Part shown: positions 1 through 10,541 of the stretch, in pieces
How the letters are laid out: each line of letters opens with the position of its first letter
Position numbering within the stretch: position 1 is the stretch's first letter
NCBI GenBank assembly: GCA_020747065.1
Contig: JAGMVK010000024.1
Coordinates: 248,001 to 312,000, forward strand
Source of the DNA: Cadophora sp. MPI-SDFR-AT-0126
Taxonomy: Eukaryota; Ascomycota; Leotiomycetes; Helotiales; Ploettnerulaceae
DNA: 64,000 nt
Direction of reading: 5' to 3'
Notes under the pieces: model-generated
Databases searched by the model: none
What the model was told of the DNA's origin: nothing
Seen by the model: only the letters and a program-made list of their open reading frames with translations
Program-made: the position numbers and the translations under genes

Positions 1-2
1 GC

Positions 3-3000
3 GATGGCTCCTGGGCAGCGATCGACTCTTTCAGTCTCCCAGAAGCGAACTGGATGTTCCAGCTTGTATTCGATTATGGTGAACATGATCTCGAGAAACC
101 AGCACCAACAGAAGACACTTCCTGGGCTTGCCGTGAGGACCCATTTTCTTCGTATCGTTCTGGATTTGAAGTTCGCACATATCGTTTGTGTCGGCGCGTG
201 CTCATGTTCCATTCTTTCCCCGATCAACTGTCTGCCGACGCTCCTCTTGTGCAGTCTATGGAATTTTCTTACAACCATGGGCCTGTGATCTCATTCTTGA
301 CAAATATTACACGGTCCGGCTACAACCCCCAGTCGGATCAGCAGGCACAGAGTCAGAACATCAAGAGGTCTTTACCACCACTAGAGTTTGAGTACAGTCA
401 GCCTCCGGCATCCGAACAGCTCGCTCAGTTGCCCGTAAGAGGCCTTGACTCTGAGAGTCTCGAGAATGTGCCCTACGGCGTTGATGGTTCTGCCTACTCT
501 TGGGTGGACTTAGATGCTGATGGTGTTTCTGGCATCCTCACGGAGCAATCGGAAGGGTGGTTCTACAAGAGGAATCTGAGTGCTAACAATCAAGTTGTTG
601 AGCATGGTGTCGAGATAACAGTCGCCCGGTTCGGTCCTTTGCAACGCATCATGGAGCATCCCGCGAGCAAATCCGGTGGTCCTCCACAATTCGTGGATCT
701 AGCGGGAGATGGGCACATGGATCTTGTCCTAATGGATGGGCTTCTTCATGGTTTTTACAAGCGAACAGATGACTTCAACTGGCACTGTTTTCGCTCTTTC
801 TCCTCATGGCCCAATGTGGATATTCACAACCCAAATCTCAAATTCGTTGATCTCAATGGCGATGGCTTTGCCGACATTCTCGTCACTGAGAACGAGATCT
901 TCACGTGGTATGCATCACTGGCCGAAGATGGTTATGGCCCTCCAGTAGAAGTCTCTCAAGCGCTTGATGGGGGCGAAGGTCCAAGACTCGTGTTCGCGGA
1001 TGGGGAAGGATCCATATTCCTAGCTGATTTGTCTGGCGATGGACTGAATGATCTTGTGCGCATCCGCAATGGCGAGGTCAGCTATTGGCCGAACCTTGGA
1101 TATGGTTCCTTCGGCTCTAGAGTGACCATGGAAAATGCCCCCTGGTTCGACCATCAAGACCAGTTCCACCAAAATCGCATCCGGATAGCTGATATCGACG
1201 GATCTGGTACATCAGATATCATCTATCTCGGCCGGGAGAGTGTCGATGTGTATCATAACCAAGCCGGAAACGGCTGGAGCGACGCCGAACGGCTGCAAGG
1301 CCTTCCACCTGGACATCAATTAGCCTCTGTCACCACCACCGATTTACTCGGCACTGGAACAAGCTGCCTCGTTTGGTCTTCATCTCTGACAAGCGACGCA
1401 CGTCAAGCCATGCACTACCTTGATCTCATGGACGGCGTGAAACCACATCTTCTGACCAAGTTTGTGAACAATATGGGTTGCGAAACACGCATTCAGTACA
1501 GACCCTCAACCTTCTTCTCCGAGCGTGACCGGGAACTGGGGACACCATGGGTGACGCGCTTGCCATTTCCAGTTCAATGCGTTGAACGGGTTGATACATT
1601 TGATCTCATTGGCCGAAACCATTTCGTAACTCGATATGCATACCATCACGGCTTCTTTGATGGTGTTGAGCGGGAGTTCAACGGCTTTGGGATGGTGGAA
1701 CAGTGGGACGCGGAAGAGTTTGGCGTCCTGAATGACAGCTCTTCCAGTTCAAACGAGCAGAACATTGAGGTCTCCTCGAATGTTCCACCGATCCACACTA
1801 AGACCTGGTTTCACACCGGCGCCTTTTTCAATCAGGATACCATCAGCCGGCGTATGGCTCGTGAATACTTTGGCGCCCCAGCAGTTGGTGATACGCAATT
1901 CGAGCAGTTCTACAATTCTCTTCTGGGGGACACTGTCATGCCATCAATGCCACTCATTGCAGACGAGGTACGGGAGGCCAGTCGGACTCTCAAAGGCTCT
2001 GTACTACGAAAGGAGGTCTACGCCGAGGATGGAAGCCCCAAGGCGAGCATTCCTTATAGCATCGCCGAGAGTAACTTCACAATCCTACTTTTGCAGTCCC
2101 GAGGCAACAATCCTTGCTCCGTCTTCTACAAGCATGCACGTGAGAGCCTCAATTTCCATTATGAGCGCAATTTGGATGACCCACGAATCAGTCATCATCT
2201 AGTTCTGGAAGTGGATAGCTTCGGGAATGAGCTCCGCTCTGTCGAGGTAGCCTACGGACGACAGTCAGGCCGGAGTCCTTTGACAGGCAAAGACCGAGCC
2301 AAGCAAGAGCAGCTGCTCATCGCCTACACAGAGCAAGATGTCACCAACCCGGTGAATGAACCAGATGACTACCGTGCGCCACTTCGCAGTGCATCGCAAG
2401 GCTATCAGATCACTGGCTTCGTGCTTCCAAATGGCGCATCTCGCTTCAAGTTTGATACTTTTGCTGCGGACGACTTTGTTCCGTTGCGGACCTTGAATGA
2501 GATTCCTTTTGAGCAAGAGAGCCCCCCGGAGCTTCTTGCAAAGCGGCTTCTTCGCAGTAGTCGATCTCTTTACCGCAGCAACGATCTCAGCCGTCTCTTG
2601 CCTCTAGGATCACTCGAGTCAATGGCACTCTCTGGTTTGGAGTATCAGCTGGCATTAACCCCAGGTCTGCTCCTGCAAGTGTTTCAACGAAAAGGTTCCG
2701 ATGGATCTATCGAGAACCTCTTGCTCAATCCGGTGGATATACTCAGTGGTCGTCAGCCAAACCGAGCTGGGTTGGTAGATGTTGACAACAATGGCCACTG
2801 GTGGATTCCTTCAGGAAAGGTCTTTTACCATCCGGACGTCAGCGCCACACCACAGCAAGAGCTAGTTGAAGGTCGCGCAAACTTCTTCCTTGAACGTCGC
2901 TTCACTGATCAATTCGAGCACAGTTCCATCGTGGAGTATGATTCCAATTGCCTTCTGGTAATCCGCACCCAAGACGCCATGGGCAACACGGTGACCTGTC

Positions 3001-6000
3001 TGAATGATTATCGTGTGCTAGAGCCAATCATGATTACAGATCCCAATGGAAATCGCACTGCGGTCGCTTTTGATGCTCTGGGCCTGGTGGCTGGAACAGC
3101 TGTCATGGGCAAGGCATCAGAGAATCTAGGTGACAACCTAGATGGCTTCATTTTTGATCTACCCCAGAGTGATATCGACCAATTCTTTTCCCGACCGAAG
3201 GACGCTCAGGCAGCGTTCAAACTGCTTGCTAATGCCACGTCACGAATCATATACGACATGAATCGATACTGGCTCGAACCCGATCCGCAGAAAAGAAAGC
3301 CTGTTTACGCAGTGACGTTGTCCCGAGAGACGCACACCAGCGACGCAATTCCACCAGATGGACTCAAGATTCAGGTCAACTTTGCCTACTCTGATGGTTT
3401 TGGGCGCGAGATCCAGCACAAAGTCCAAGCAGAACCAGGGGCTGTCGATGGCGTGGGAAGCTCAGTCAACCCACGCTGGGCTGGAACTGGATGGACCATT
3501 CTCAACAATAAGGGTAAACCAATCCGCAAGTACGAACCGTTCTTTGATGACACCCACGAGTTCAAATTCAACAGTGTAAGGGGTGTCAGTCCCGTGGTAT
3601 TCTATGACGCCATGGAGCGCGTATGCGCAACTCTTCATCCGGATCATAGCTGGGAGAAGGTCACCTTCGATCAATGGAATCAGATCTCCTATGACCGTAA
3701 TGATACAGTGCTGAGCGACCCAAAGACCGATCCTGACGTGGCTTACTTCTTCAACAAGCTGCAGGAGAAGGAGTATCGACCGACATGGTATGATGCTCGC
3801 AGCGCTGGCCAACTGGGTGTCAACGAGAAATCTGCTGCTACGAAAGCCATGGCCCACGCGAATACTCCGAGCATAGCGTATTCAGACTCGCTAGGTCGCA
3901 CATTTCTGACTGTTGTTAACAATGGGACCTTTGGAAAATTCGAAACCCGTTCCATCCTGGACATTGAAGGCAACCAGCGTGCATCCATTGACGCAAACAG
4001 CCGTGTAGTGATGCGCTACGACTACAACATGCTGAAAACTCACATTCACCAATCAAGCATGGAAGGTGGCGAGCGCTGGACTATCAACAATGCCGCCGGT
4101 CTAGGTCTTTTCTCCTGGAACAGCCGGAAATTCAGAACTCGCACTGAATACGACGGACTCCATCGACATATTGCCACATACTTGCAAGAAGGCACTGGTC
4201 CTGAGAAACAGGTTGAGCGCATTGTCTATGGGGAGACGCTTCCTAGTCCGGAAGCTTATAACCAGCGCGGAAAATCTGTTCAAATATTTGATCAGGCGGG
4301 AGTTGTTACCAATGATAAGTACGACTTCAAGGGAAACTTGCTTAGAAGTCAGCGACAGTTCGCTCAAAACTACAAGGAAACCATAGACTGGACTACGTCT
4401 CCACCACTAGACAGCTCTCTCTATTCGAATCGGACCCGCTACGACGCGCTCAATCGCGTGGTGGAACTGACGGCGCCGGACAACAGCATCACCCATCTCA
4501 TTTACTCTGAAGCCAATCTTCCGAACCAGATTCATGTCAACGTACGGGGAGAGCAGACAAATGGAGATCTTTCATTCACCCCTTTCGTCAGCAATATAGA
4601 CTACGATGCTAAGGGACAGCGCATGCTGGTTGAGTACGGTAACGGTGTCCGTACAAACTTTAGCTATGATATGCACAATTTCCGCATTACTGATTTGCAA
4701 ACTCAGCGTGGTAGCGAGGCATTACAAAAGTTGCACTACACGTATGACCCAGTCGGCAACATCACTCACGTGGACGACAGTGCTCAGCAAACAGTCTACT
4801 TCCGCAACCAACGAGTAGAGCCTAGCGCTGACTACACGTATGATGCTGTGTACCGCTTGATTTCTGCGACAGGCCGAGAGCATTTGGGCATTAATAGTAG
4901 TAGGGCGATTGCACCTGACGCATTTAACAAATTTCAGACAAGACTCGTGCAGCCTGGTGATGGAAACGCCTTGGGAAACTACTCCGAGGCATATGTCTAT
5001 GATGCTGTGGATAACATTCTTGCCATGAAACACAGCAGCAGCGACCCTTCAAAGGCCGGCTGGACGCGGACGTACGCCTATAATGAGACAAGTCAACTGG
5101 AACCTGATCAGGTGAGCAACCGACTTAGTTCGACGACTGTGGGCTCTAGCACCGAGAAGTACAGCTATGACGGGAGTGCTGGTCTACATGGGATGATGAG
5201 TCTACCACACCTCTCTGCCATGGATTGGGATTACAAAGATCAACTTCACAGCACAGCAAGGCAGGTTGTAAACAGTGGCACACCTGAGACAACGTGGTAC
5301 GTCTATGACGGTAGTGGTCAACGAACACGGAAAGTCACTGAGCGGCAGGCTGCTGCTGGCGAAATACCCACACGTTTGAAGGAGCGCCTCTATCTTGGTG
5401 TCTTTGAGATCTACCGCGAATATTCCGGCGACGGCGGCACAATCAATCTAGAACGAGAAACGGTCAAGGTCATGGATGAGAATAACCGAGTGGCCATAAT
5501 TGAGAGACGTACGCAAGGGGACGACAACTCGCCGGAAACTTTAGTTCGATATCAGTTCAGCAATCACCTTGAAACAGCAGTCCTGGAATTGGATGACCAG
5601 GCGCAGATCATCTCGTACGAAGAGTACTTCCCCTTTGGTAGCACCTCGTACCAAGCAGTGCGCAGCCAAACAGAAACACCAAAGCGATACCGGTACACAG
5701 GCAAAGAGCGTGACGAAGAGAGCGGGCTGTACTATTATGGCGCGCGGTACTATGCCTGCTGGCTGGGCAGATGGACAAGTTGTGATCCCAAAGATGTTGC
5801 CGACGGCGATAATGTGTATCGCTATGTCAAAAACAACCCAATCTGCTATAATGACCCCACGGGAACATTGTCCTGGGGCCAGGTTGCTGGTATTGCCGCC
5901 GCCGTTGTAGTAGGTGCTGTTGTCACAGTTGCCACTGCTGGTCTCGCTGGGCCTGTGGTAGGAGCAGCGGCGGCGGCAGTAATTGGCGGCATTGTCGGAG

Positions 6001-6944
6001 GAGCGGCGGGCGGAGCCGTTGGTGCGGCGGTGGAAACGAAAATTGACAAAGGGGCAGTCGACTGGAAAGCGGTGGGCACCGGCGCCCTGGTCGGTGGCAT
6101 CACTGGCGGGGTCTTGGCAGGGGGCGGCCAAGCGCTCTCCGCCGTTGCGCGGTCCTCGGTCGGCAAGGCCATCGGAAGCGGGATCGCTGAATCCTCTGCA
6201 GGAAAATTCATCGCCAAAGTCGCCAGCTCTGGTCCCGTTCAGGCACTTTCCAAGGCCGCAGATAAAGCTGCCAGTAAAGCTGCTGGATGGGCGGCCAAGA
6301 CGAGCGTCGGCAAGGCGGCAAAAGCAGTGGTAGAGAAAGGCATCTCCAAACCGCTCACTGCACTCCACGAAGCGGCCGAAGGGCTGGGCACGCGCTTCTC
6401 CTTATCAACAGGCATTGGAAAGGCAGCCAATCAAGCAGCACTGCAGGAGAGCGCTGGCCAAGCAGGTGTGGGTGTCACAAAGGGTGCGATGACTGGCGGT
6501 AAAAGTCTTGAGCAGGTTGCTGAGGCGCCAACGACAAAGAAGGCAATTCAAGAGATGACCGACTTGGTCGAGAACCGCATGAAGGAATTAGGTATCCCGG
6601 ACAAAAACATCGGGATACCAGAATATGGCGGAAAAGCCTACGATCCGAACTTTTTTACGAAAGGCGGCAATCTTGAAGGAAGAGGCATTAACGTCGACGC
6701 CGGGGTTTTTGCTCCAGATCCAGAATGGCCGGCCTGGAATGCTGCCGACCTTGCTACCCGAGTCGATGCTGTGATCGCCCATGAATGGACGGAGTTTGGT
6801 GTGGCGCACCTTGGGACCGAGGCGGCTCATAAAGTTGCACTAGCAGAGACGCCGAAAACAGCACTGAAGATCTCACAAGCAGCAAAAGATTTGGTGGTCG
6901 ATCAGTTGAAGGTTTATGGTCCGCGGTTTGGAGTTGGGCCATGA
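3..6944 (+). CDS. Tc/SpvB-Rhs (YD-repeat) toxin-like protein, 5' truncated by window edge
   Basis: The frame is open from base 3, so the true start and most of the SpvB domain lie to the left; the first ATG at 54 is internal. About 2,300 residues are visible with no intron. In order: the end of an SpvB-type domain (VFDYGEHD); FG-GAP/VCBS-like repeats near residues 167, 229, 280, 339 and 395 (FVDLNGDGFADI, LADLSGDGLNDL); a TcdB mid region; YD repeats from about residue 1340 to 1680 (RTRYDALNRV, YTYDPVGNI); an Rhs core near 1896-1952 (RYTGKERDEESGLYYYGARY, NDPTG); a Gly/Ala-rich hydrophobic stretch; and a short unique C-terminal domain with an AHEWTEF motif. This order matches bacterial TcB/TcC fusions, whose shell encloses and delivers the variable C-terminal effector. 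In a fungal genome it suggests acquisition from bacteria. Effector activity and target are unknown. It ends in TGA, and no neighbouring TcA-like subunit is visible. Confidence 0.9.
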   Translation, partial: DGSWAAIDSFSLPEANWMFQLVFDYGEHDLEKPAPTEDTSWACREDPFSSYRSGFEVRTYRLCRRVLMFHSFPDQLSADAPLVQSMEFSYNHGPVISFLTNITRSGYNPQSDQQAQSQNIKRSLPPLEFEYSQPPASEQLAQLPVRGLDSESLENVPYGVDGSAYSWVDLDADGVSGILTEQSEGWFYKRNLSANNQVVEHGVEITVARFGPLQRIMEHPASKSGGPPQFVDLAGDGHMDLVLMDGLLHGFYKRTDDFNWHCFRSFSSWPNVDIHNPNLKFVDLNGDGFADILVTENEIFTWYASLAEDGYGPPVEVSQALDGGEGPRLVFADGEGSIFLADLSGDGLNDLVRIRNGEVSYWPNLGYGSFGSRVTMENAPWFDHQDQFHQNRIRIADIDGSGTSDIIYLGRESVDVYHNQAGNGWSDAERLQGLPPGHQLASVTTTDLLGTGTSCLVWSSSLTSDARQAMHYLDLMDGVKPHLLTKFVNNMGCETRIQYRPSTFFSERDRELGTPWVTRLPFPVQCVERVDTFDLIGRNHFVTRYAYHHGFFDGVEREFNGFGMVEQWDAEEFGVLNDSSSSSNEQNIEVSSNVPPIHTKTWFHTGAFFNQDTISRRMAREYFGAPAVGDTQFEQFYNSLLGDTVMPSMPLIADEVREASRTLKGSVLRKEVYAEDGSPKASIPYSIAESNFTILLLQSRGNNPCSVFYKHARESLNFHYERNLDDPRISHHLVLEVDSFGNELRSVEVAYGRQSGRSPLTGKDRAKQEQLLIAYTEQDVTNPVNEPDDYRAPLRSASQGYQITGFVLPNGASRFKFDTFAADDFVPLRTLNEIPFEQESPPELLAKRLLRSSRSLYRSNDLSRLLPLGSLESMALSGLEYQLALTPGLLLQVFQRKGSDGSIENLLLNPVDILSGRQPNRAGLVDVDNNGHWWIPSGKVFYHPDVSATPQQELVEGRANFFLERRFTDQFEHSSIVEYDSNCLLVIRTQDAMGNTVTCLNDYRVLEPIMITDPNGNRTAVAFDALGLVAGTAVMGKASENLGDNLDGFIFDLPQSDIDQFFSRPKDAQAAFKLLANATSRIIYDMNRYWLEPDPQKRKPVYAVTLSRETHTSDAIPPDGLKIQVNFAYSDGFGREIQHKVQAEPGAVDGVGSSVNPRWAGTGWTILNNKGKPIRKYEPFFDDTHEFKFNSVRGVSPVVFYDAMERVCATLHPDHSWEKVTFDQWNQISYDRNDTVLSDPKTDPDVAYFFNKLQEKEYRPTWYDARSAGQLGVNEKSAATKAMAHANTPSIAYSDSLGRTFLTVVNNGTFGKFETRSILDIEGNQRASIDANSRVVMRYDYNMLKTHIHQSSMEGGERWTINNAAGLGLFSWNSRKFRTRTEYDGLHRHIATYLQEGTGPEKQVERIVYGETLPSPEAYNQRGKSVQIFDQAGVVTNDKYDFKGNLLRSQRQFAQNYKETIDWTTSPPLDSSLYSNRTRYDALNRVVELTAPDNSITHLIYSEANLPNQIHVNVRGEQTNGDLSFTPFVSNIDYDAKGQRMLVEYGNGVRTNFSYDMHNFRITDLQTQRGSEALQKLHYTYDPVGNITHVDDSAQQTVYFRNQRVEPSADYTYDAVYRLISATGREHLGINSSRAIAPDAFNKFQTRLVQPGDGNALGNYSEAYVYDAVDNILAMKHSSSDPSKAGWTRTYAYNETSQLEPDQVSNRLSSTTVGSSTEKYSYDGSAGLHGMMSLPHLSAMDWDYKDQLHSTARQVVNSGTPETTWYVYDGSGQRTRKVTERQAAAGEIPTRLKERLYLGVFEIYREYSGDGGTINLERETVKVMDENNRVAIIERRTQGDDNSPETLVRYQFSNHLETAVLELDDQAQIISYEEYFPFGSTSYQAVRSQTETPKRYRYTGKERDEESGLYYYGARYYACWLGRWTSCDPKDVADGDNVYRYVKNNPICYNDPTGTLSWGQVAGIAAAVVVGAVVTVATAGLAGPVVGAAAAAVIGGIVGGAAGGAVGAAVETKIDKGAVDWKAVGTGALVGGITGGVLAGGGQALSAVARSSVGKAIGSGIAESSAGKFIAKVASSGPVQALSKAADKAASKAAGWAAKTSVGKAAKAVVEKGISKPLTALHEAAEGLGTRFSLSTGIGKAANQAALQESAGQAGVGVTKGAMTGGKSLEQVAEAPTTKKAIQEMTDLVENRMKELGIPDKNIGIPEYGGKAYDPNFFTKGGNLEGRGINVDAGVFAPDPEWPAWNAADLATRVDAVIAHEWTEFGVAHLGTEAAHKVALAETPKTALKISQAAKDLVVDQLKVYGPRFGVGP

Positions 6945-6970
6945 GACTCGGTAAAGCTGGGCTGCCAAAT

Positions 6971-7103
6971 GGTACTCCACAGTATGGAGTTTAGGGTCAA
7001 GACTCCATACCGCGGAGTACTATACCATGGTAGGGAGTTTTCAAAATCCTTATATACCCTCTATAGAGTCTCTATGGAGTATTGCGGCACTCTATGGAGT
7101 TCT
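6971..7103. repeat. Cluster of direct and inverted TATGGAGT octamers
   Basis: Just after the toxin-like gene the octamer TATGGAGT occurs at 6983-6990, 7073-7080 and 7093-7100, with its complement ACTCCATA at 7002-7009 and partial copies between. The pieces can pair as small hairpins. The cluster could act in transcript 3' end formation or be debris of a small transposon; the sequence alone does not decide. Confidence 0.6.
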
Positions 7104-7140
7104 TATTAATATATTAGTAATTATCTATTCTCCCTACGTA

Positions 7141-7290
7141 TCTAGCTAGCCCGGATGGTAATATGCAGTATCAATTGAGTATCCTACCTATCTGGCCAGC
7201 CTGGATGGTGATTTGCAGTATTAATTGAGTATCCCACCTATCTGACCAGCCTGGATGGTGATATATAGTATCGCACTCAATTGAAGCTGA
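7141..7290. repeat. 50-bp tandem repeat, about 2.5 copies
   Basis: The segment starting GGATGGTRAT recurs at 7153, 7203 and 7253, an exact 50-bp period. Each full unit carries a CAATTGAGTATC-like stretch followed by CACCTATCTG; the third unit is partial and diverged. No coding function is evident. Confidence 0.8.
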
Positions 7291-8936
7291 TATTTCTCCT
7301 TTCCACACCTCTATAATCATGTCATATTCGACTCCAACAAACTCGTTAACAATTATAGCATTCCGCTATGCCGCACCAACTCCGCAGCCGCACTCATGTG
7401 GTCAACGCCGAGCTAAAGTGCGACTCTCGAGGACGCCGGGGTGCAACATGTTCAAAACTCCCCATCTCCAAATATCCCCAAGGCTAATAACGCAACGGAT
7501 CACTCTTGTATCAAGCGCCCCTCGTGATACTCACCGCTACCAACCCCCTTTAGCTCTGAGGCTAATAAGCCACACACCTAGATTTGTACTGTACTCCGTA
7601 GATCCACCACTAACTCTAAGAAGTTCCCCAGTCCCTGTGCCGGTATCCGTCACGGGCCGAACCTTACTGTAATGTTAGCGTGCACGGCAACATAAAGCAA
7701 AACCTCAGCCTCGAGAACGTCACCTTCTTTCTCCGTTAGATTTTTGCCGTTTGCAAACTTGACAGTTCCTAGAAATACTACATTTGACGGGGCTAACAGA
7801 GTTGACAGGGCTGATATGTACCTAGACGAGCAGCGCTTGCTAGCATACATGAAGGAGGAGAAGCCTTGGAAGTAGATCTTCCCCAAGTTCCCAGGCAGAA
7901 CTCCGGCTGCAATACGCACGCGCTGGAACATGAGTCGGCCCAGAGACGAATAGGCTTCCTCGCGGAGGTGGACAGGTGGTAGCTCAAGCTCTATGTGCCT
8001 ACTTGTCCCTTAGTATCTGCCGGGACGAATATCAAAGGGACCTTGTCGGTCAGTCGCACCGCGGGAGCAGGCACGGTCGAGGGAAGCGGCGTTCAAAGTG
8101 AGGCGAATGAAGGTGATCAGATGCATGGGTGAGATACCGCAGAAGAAAATGGAAAGGTTGTCATCGGAAGTGGACATGAGGCGCATCATCTTCATGGGAA
8201 GAATTGGATGTATTATACAATAAGCTGGGTCCGTCGTACGTAAAATGATATGTATCGAGACAGGGATATACTGATAAGTATCGTCGCTTTCGCTGGCCTT
8301 CCTATTTGTGGAGCCGCTGTTCTGCTTCTCGATGTCTTGTGGTTGCGGACGAGGACGGAGGATATTGATACGATGGAGGGCGGCGGCTTGTCGAGTGGTC
8401 ATTGGTGCTAAACCGGCTGACTCATTTGGAGGCGGCGCAGCCGGGACTGCTCGGTGCCTGGCGCTAAATTCTCTGACTTCCCACAACCATGCTCGGACTA
8501 AGACCGGGGAATTTGCCTACTTCCCTGCACTACAAAGATAAGCACCCCCATCGCGAAATCCAATTTTGGGTTCGTTGTTTCTACTCGCGGTCCAAAGTTG
8601 GGAATCTCATCACAGAAACAGCTCAGGGTAAGCCGGAACTTGCTTCCGGATCCCTCCCCCCGTATATCCTTTGAACGTTCATGACTACATTCAGCGCTTA
8701 TGTTTTGCTACTTGTTCTCATGCAATCCCGAAATCGTTAGTCTCCAAGTCGCGCCTCCGGGAACTAGTGTCGCTGGCCGCGCGAACTGGGACTTTCAAGT
8801 AACTGAATAGGCGGCAGGGGAAAATCGAAACGCCGGCAATTCTTTAATATAACGCTCAATCGTTCCCATACTTATCAGCTCCAGTCCTCCTCCTTCTCCA
8901 AATTCTCCCAGTATCTACAAATCACATTCACAAAAT
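7291..8936. other. Gene-poor flank downstream of the toxin-like gene
   Basis: Only short, compositionally unconvincing open frames occur on both strands (for example minus 8010-8486 and plus 7319-7672), with no recognisable domain. A neighbouring immunity gene for the toxin-like protein was looked for here and not recognised. The last few hundred bases, pyrimidine-rich before 8937, look like the promoter and 5' leader of the next gene. Confidence 0.5.
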
Positions 8937-10007
8937 ATGGCTCTGTCTCCTCAACTCAAGTCCTCTCACGGCCCATACTGGGATGCTCGCGACGAGTTCG
9001 AGGCTGCTGCCGGTACGAGATCAGCTAGTCGGAGCACCACATTTGATTCAGAACTCGCGTGCAATGGTTTTGATGGCAATTTCCTTATTTCAACATCCAA
9101 GGAGAATCCTTCTCCGGAAATGGCGCCGTCTTCTCAAAGCTTTGGCCCAGCGAGCCCGGACAATGCCCAGCCATCTCCGTGGGAGAATCCCGCTCCCACG
9201 AGGTTTAGTTTTGGGCCCCCCTAGATAGCGCCAACATTTTCTTCTCTCCAAACATCGAACACGCCGGACGTGTCTACATACCCCTCAGCTTTCTCAATGC
9301 CTAAAGATCCCGTTCCTTTTGGGGGACATGGATGCGCTGCGTGTATCACCAAAAACGCCCTAACAAGTCGGCAGCGCCACGTTGAAATAGAAGATGTGGC
9401 TGAAGATGTATATCAGCTAGACCCCCCTTCCTCGGTCTGGCCGAGGAAGGAAGCTATTGCCACTTTTGGCAGGCAATCTGTCTCCTTACCTAAAATTGGT
9501 GCAGATATTGAGCGTGAAACACGAAAACAGCTCCAGCTGGCAGACAACATTTTGGGGCTGAAGGATCACATACATCCGGACTCATCAGTTGATTCAGAGC
9601 TTAATAAATGGAAACTTACACAAACAGCAGAAGTTAGGAAGCAGGGCCAGCAATACCCGCAATCTAGAACTCCTTCCCAGGCGCTTGAATCTGACATTGG
9701 AATTGAACGTAGATCCGATACTCCTGGTCTCAGAAATATCTATACTGCGGCCAAGGCATCAGAGGGAGATCCACTTCTTAACTCGCTACTACCTGTCCCC
9801 GTCACTCAACACAGGAAGCACCTTGATCAGGAGTACGGTGTGTTGCAGGACTCCTTTGACAATGTTTGTAAGGAGATTCAGGAGGCCAACGCCGAGATGG
9901 AGCGTGTGCAGGCAAGAATAGAACGTTTGGAAGATTGGAAGGAGAATCTGAAAGATTGGGGTGCCGAGGAGCAGAAAATCAGGCGTAAACTGGAGAAACA
10001 AAGCTGA
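8937..10007 (+). pseudogene. Hypothetical coiled-coil protein interrupted by one in-frame TAG
   Basis: An ATG at 8937 opens a frame running to 10007 with a single interruption, TAG at 9222-9224; the frame is identical before and after it. The first part (95 residues) is Ser/Pro-rich and of low complexity. The second part ends in a heptad-like, strongly charged segment of about 60 residues (LDQEYGVLQD to RRKLEKQS), a probable coiled coil. No family is recognised. The stop could be a real nonsense mutation (CAG to TAG would fit RIP), could lie in an intron whose donor I cannot fix, or the functional start could be the ATG at 9298. The same-frame continuation favours one ancestral gene. Confidence 0.5.
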
Positions 10008-10541
10008 ATCAAGCTGGGTACTGGCGAGCCAAAATGTAGCTTAAATTTCTTTGTTAATGAAGTCAATTCTATCCATCACATCCGACACCTTGTATCACAA
10101 TTTGCGCATTATCCATTGGATTGATTGTAATTCTAGCTCTAGACAGAGCATCCGCCGAATCCACCCTCTTCCGCTGCACGACCTCAATGGTCGTAAGGTA
10201 GGTAAGTTACCCTGTTTCGTAGAAGTTATGCGCTCATATGCTAACAGGTTCCTCCTTCAGACCAGGAGTGTCGTCCGGGCAGCACATGCCTTGACGTCCC
10301 AGGAAGGGGCTATGACGGCCTGGGATTCCATACTGCGATGCTTGAATTTTATTCCAGAATAATTAACTGTAACCAATCTGAACAACTAAACAACCAGTAA
10401 TTATCAGTCGACATATAGGTAAAATTCATAAGTGTTTTCATGTGATGTGTCATTCAAGGGCGACCTAGCTAAGCATAGAAGAGCAAGGGCAGAGAAACAG
10501 AATCGTCGCAACTAGGCCCTGAAACCGGGTCTTCCAAACTC
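10008..10541. other. Intergenic, no gene seen
   Basis: Lies between the coiled-coil gene on the plus strand and the next gene on the minus strand, so it serves two convergent 3' ends. A short open frame at 10051-10362 has no recognisable domain or codon pattern. Confidence 0.5.

Noticed and set aside
5541..6368. 275-codon minus-strand frame opposite the toxin-like gene
   Set aside because: Antisense shadow of a strongly supported coding frame; Cys/Arg/Gly-rich composition and no domain.
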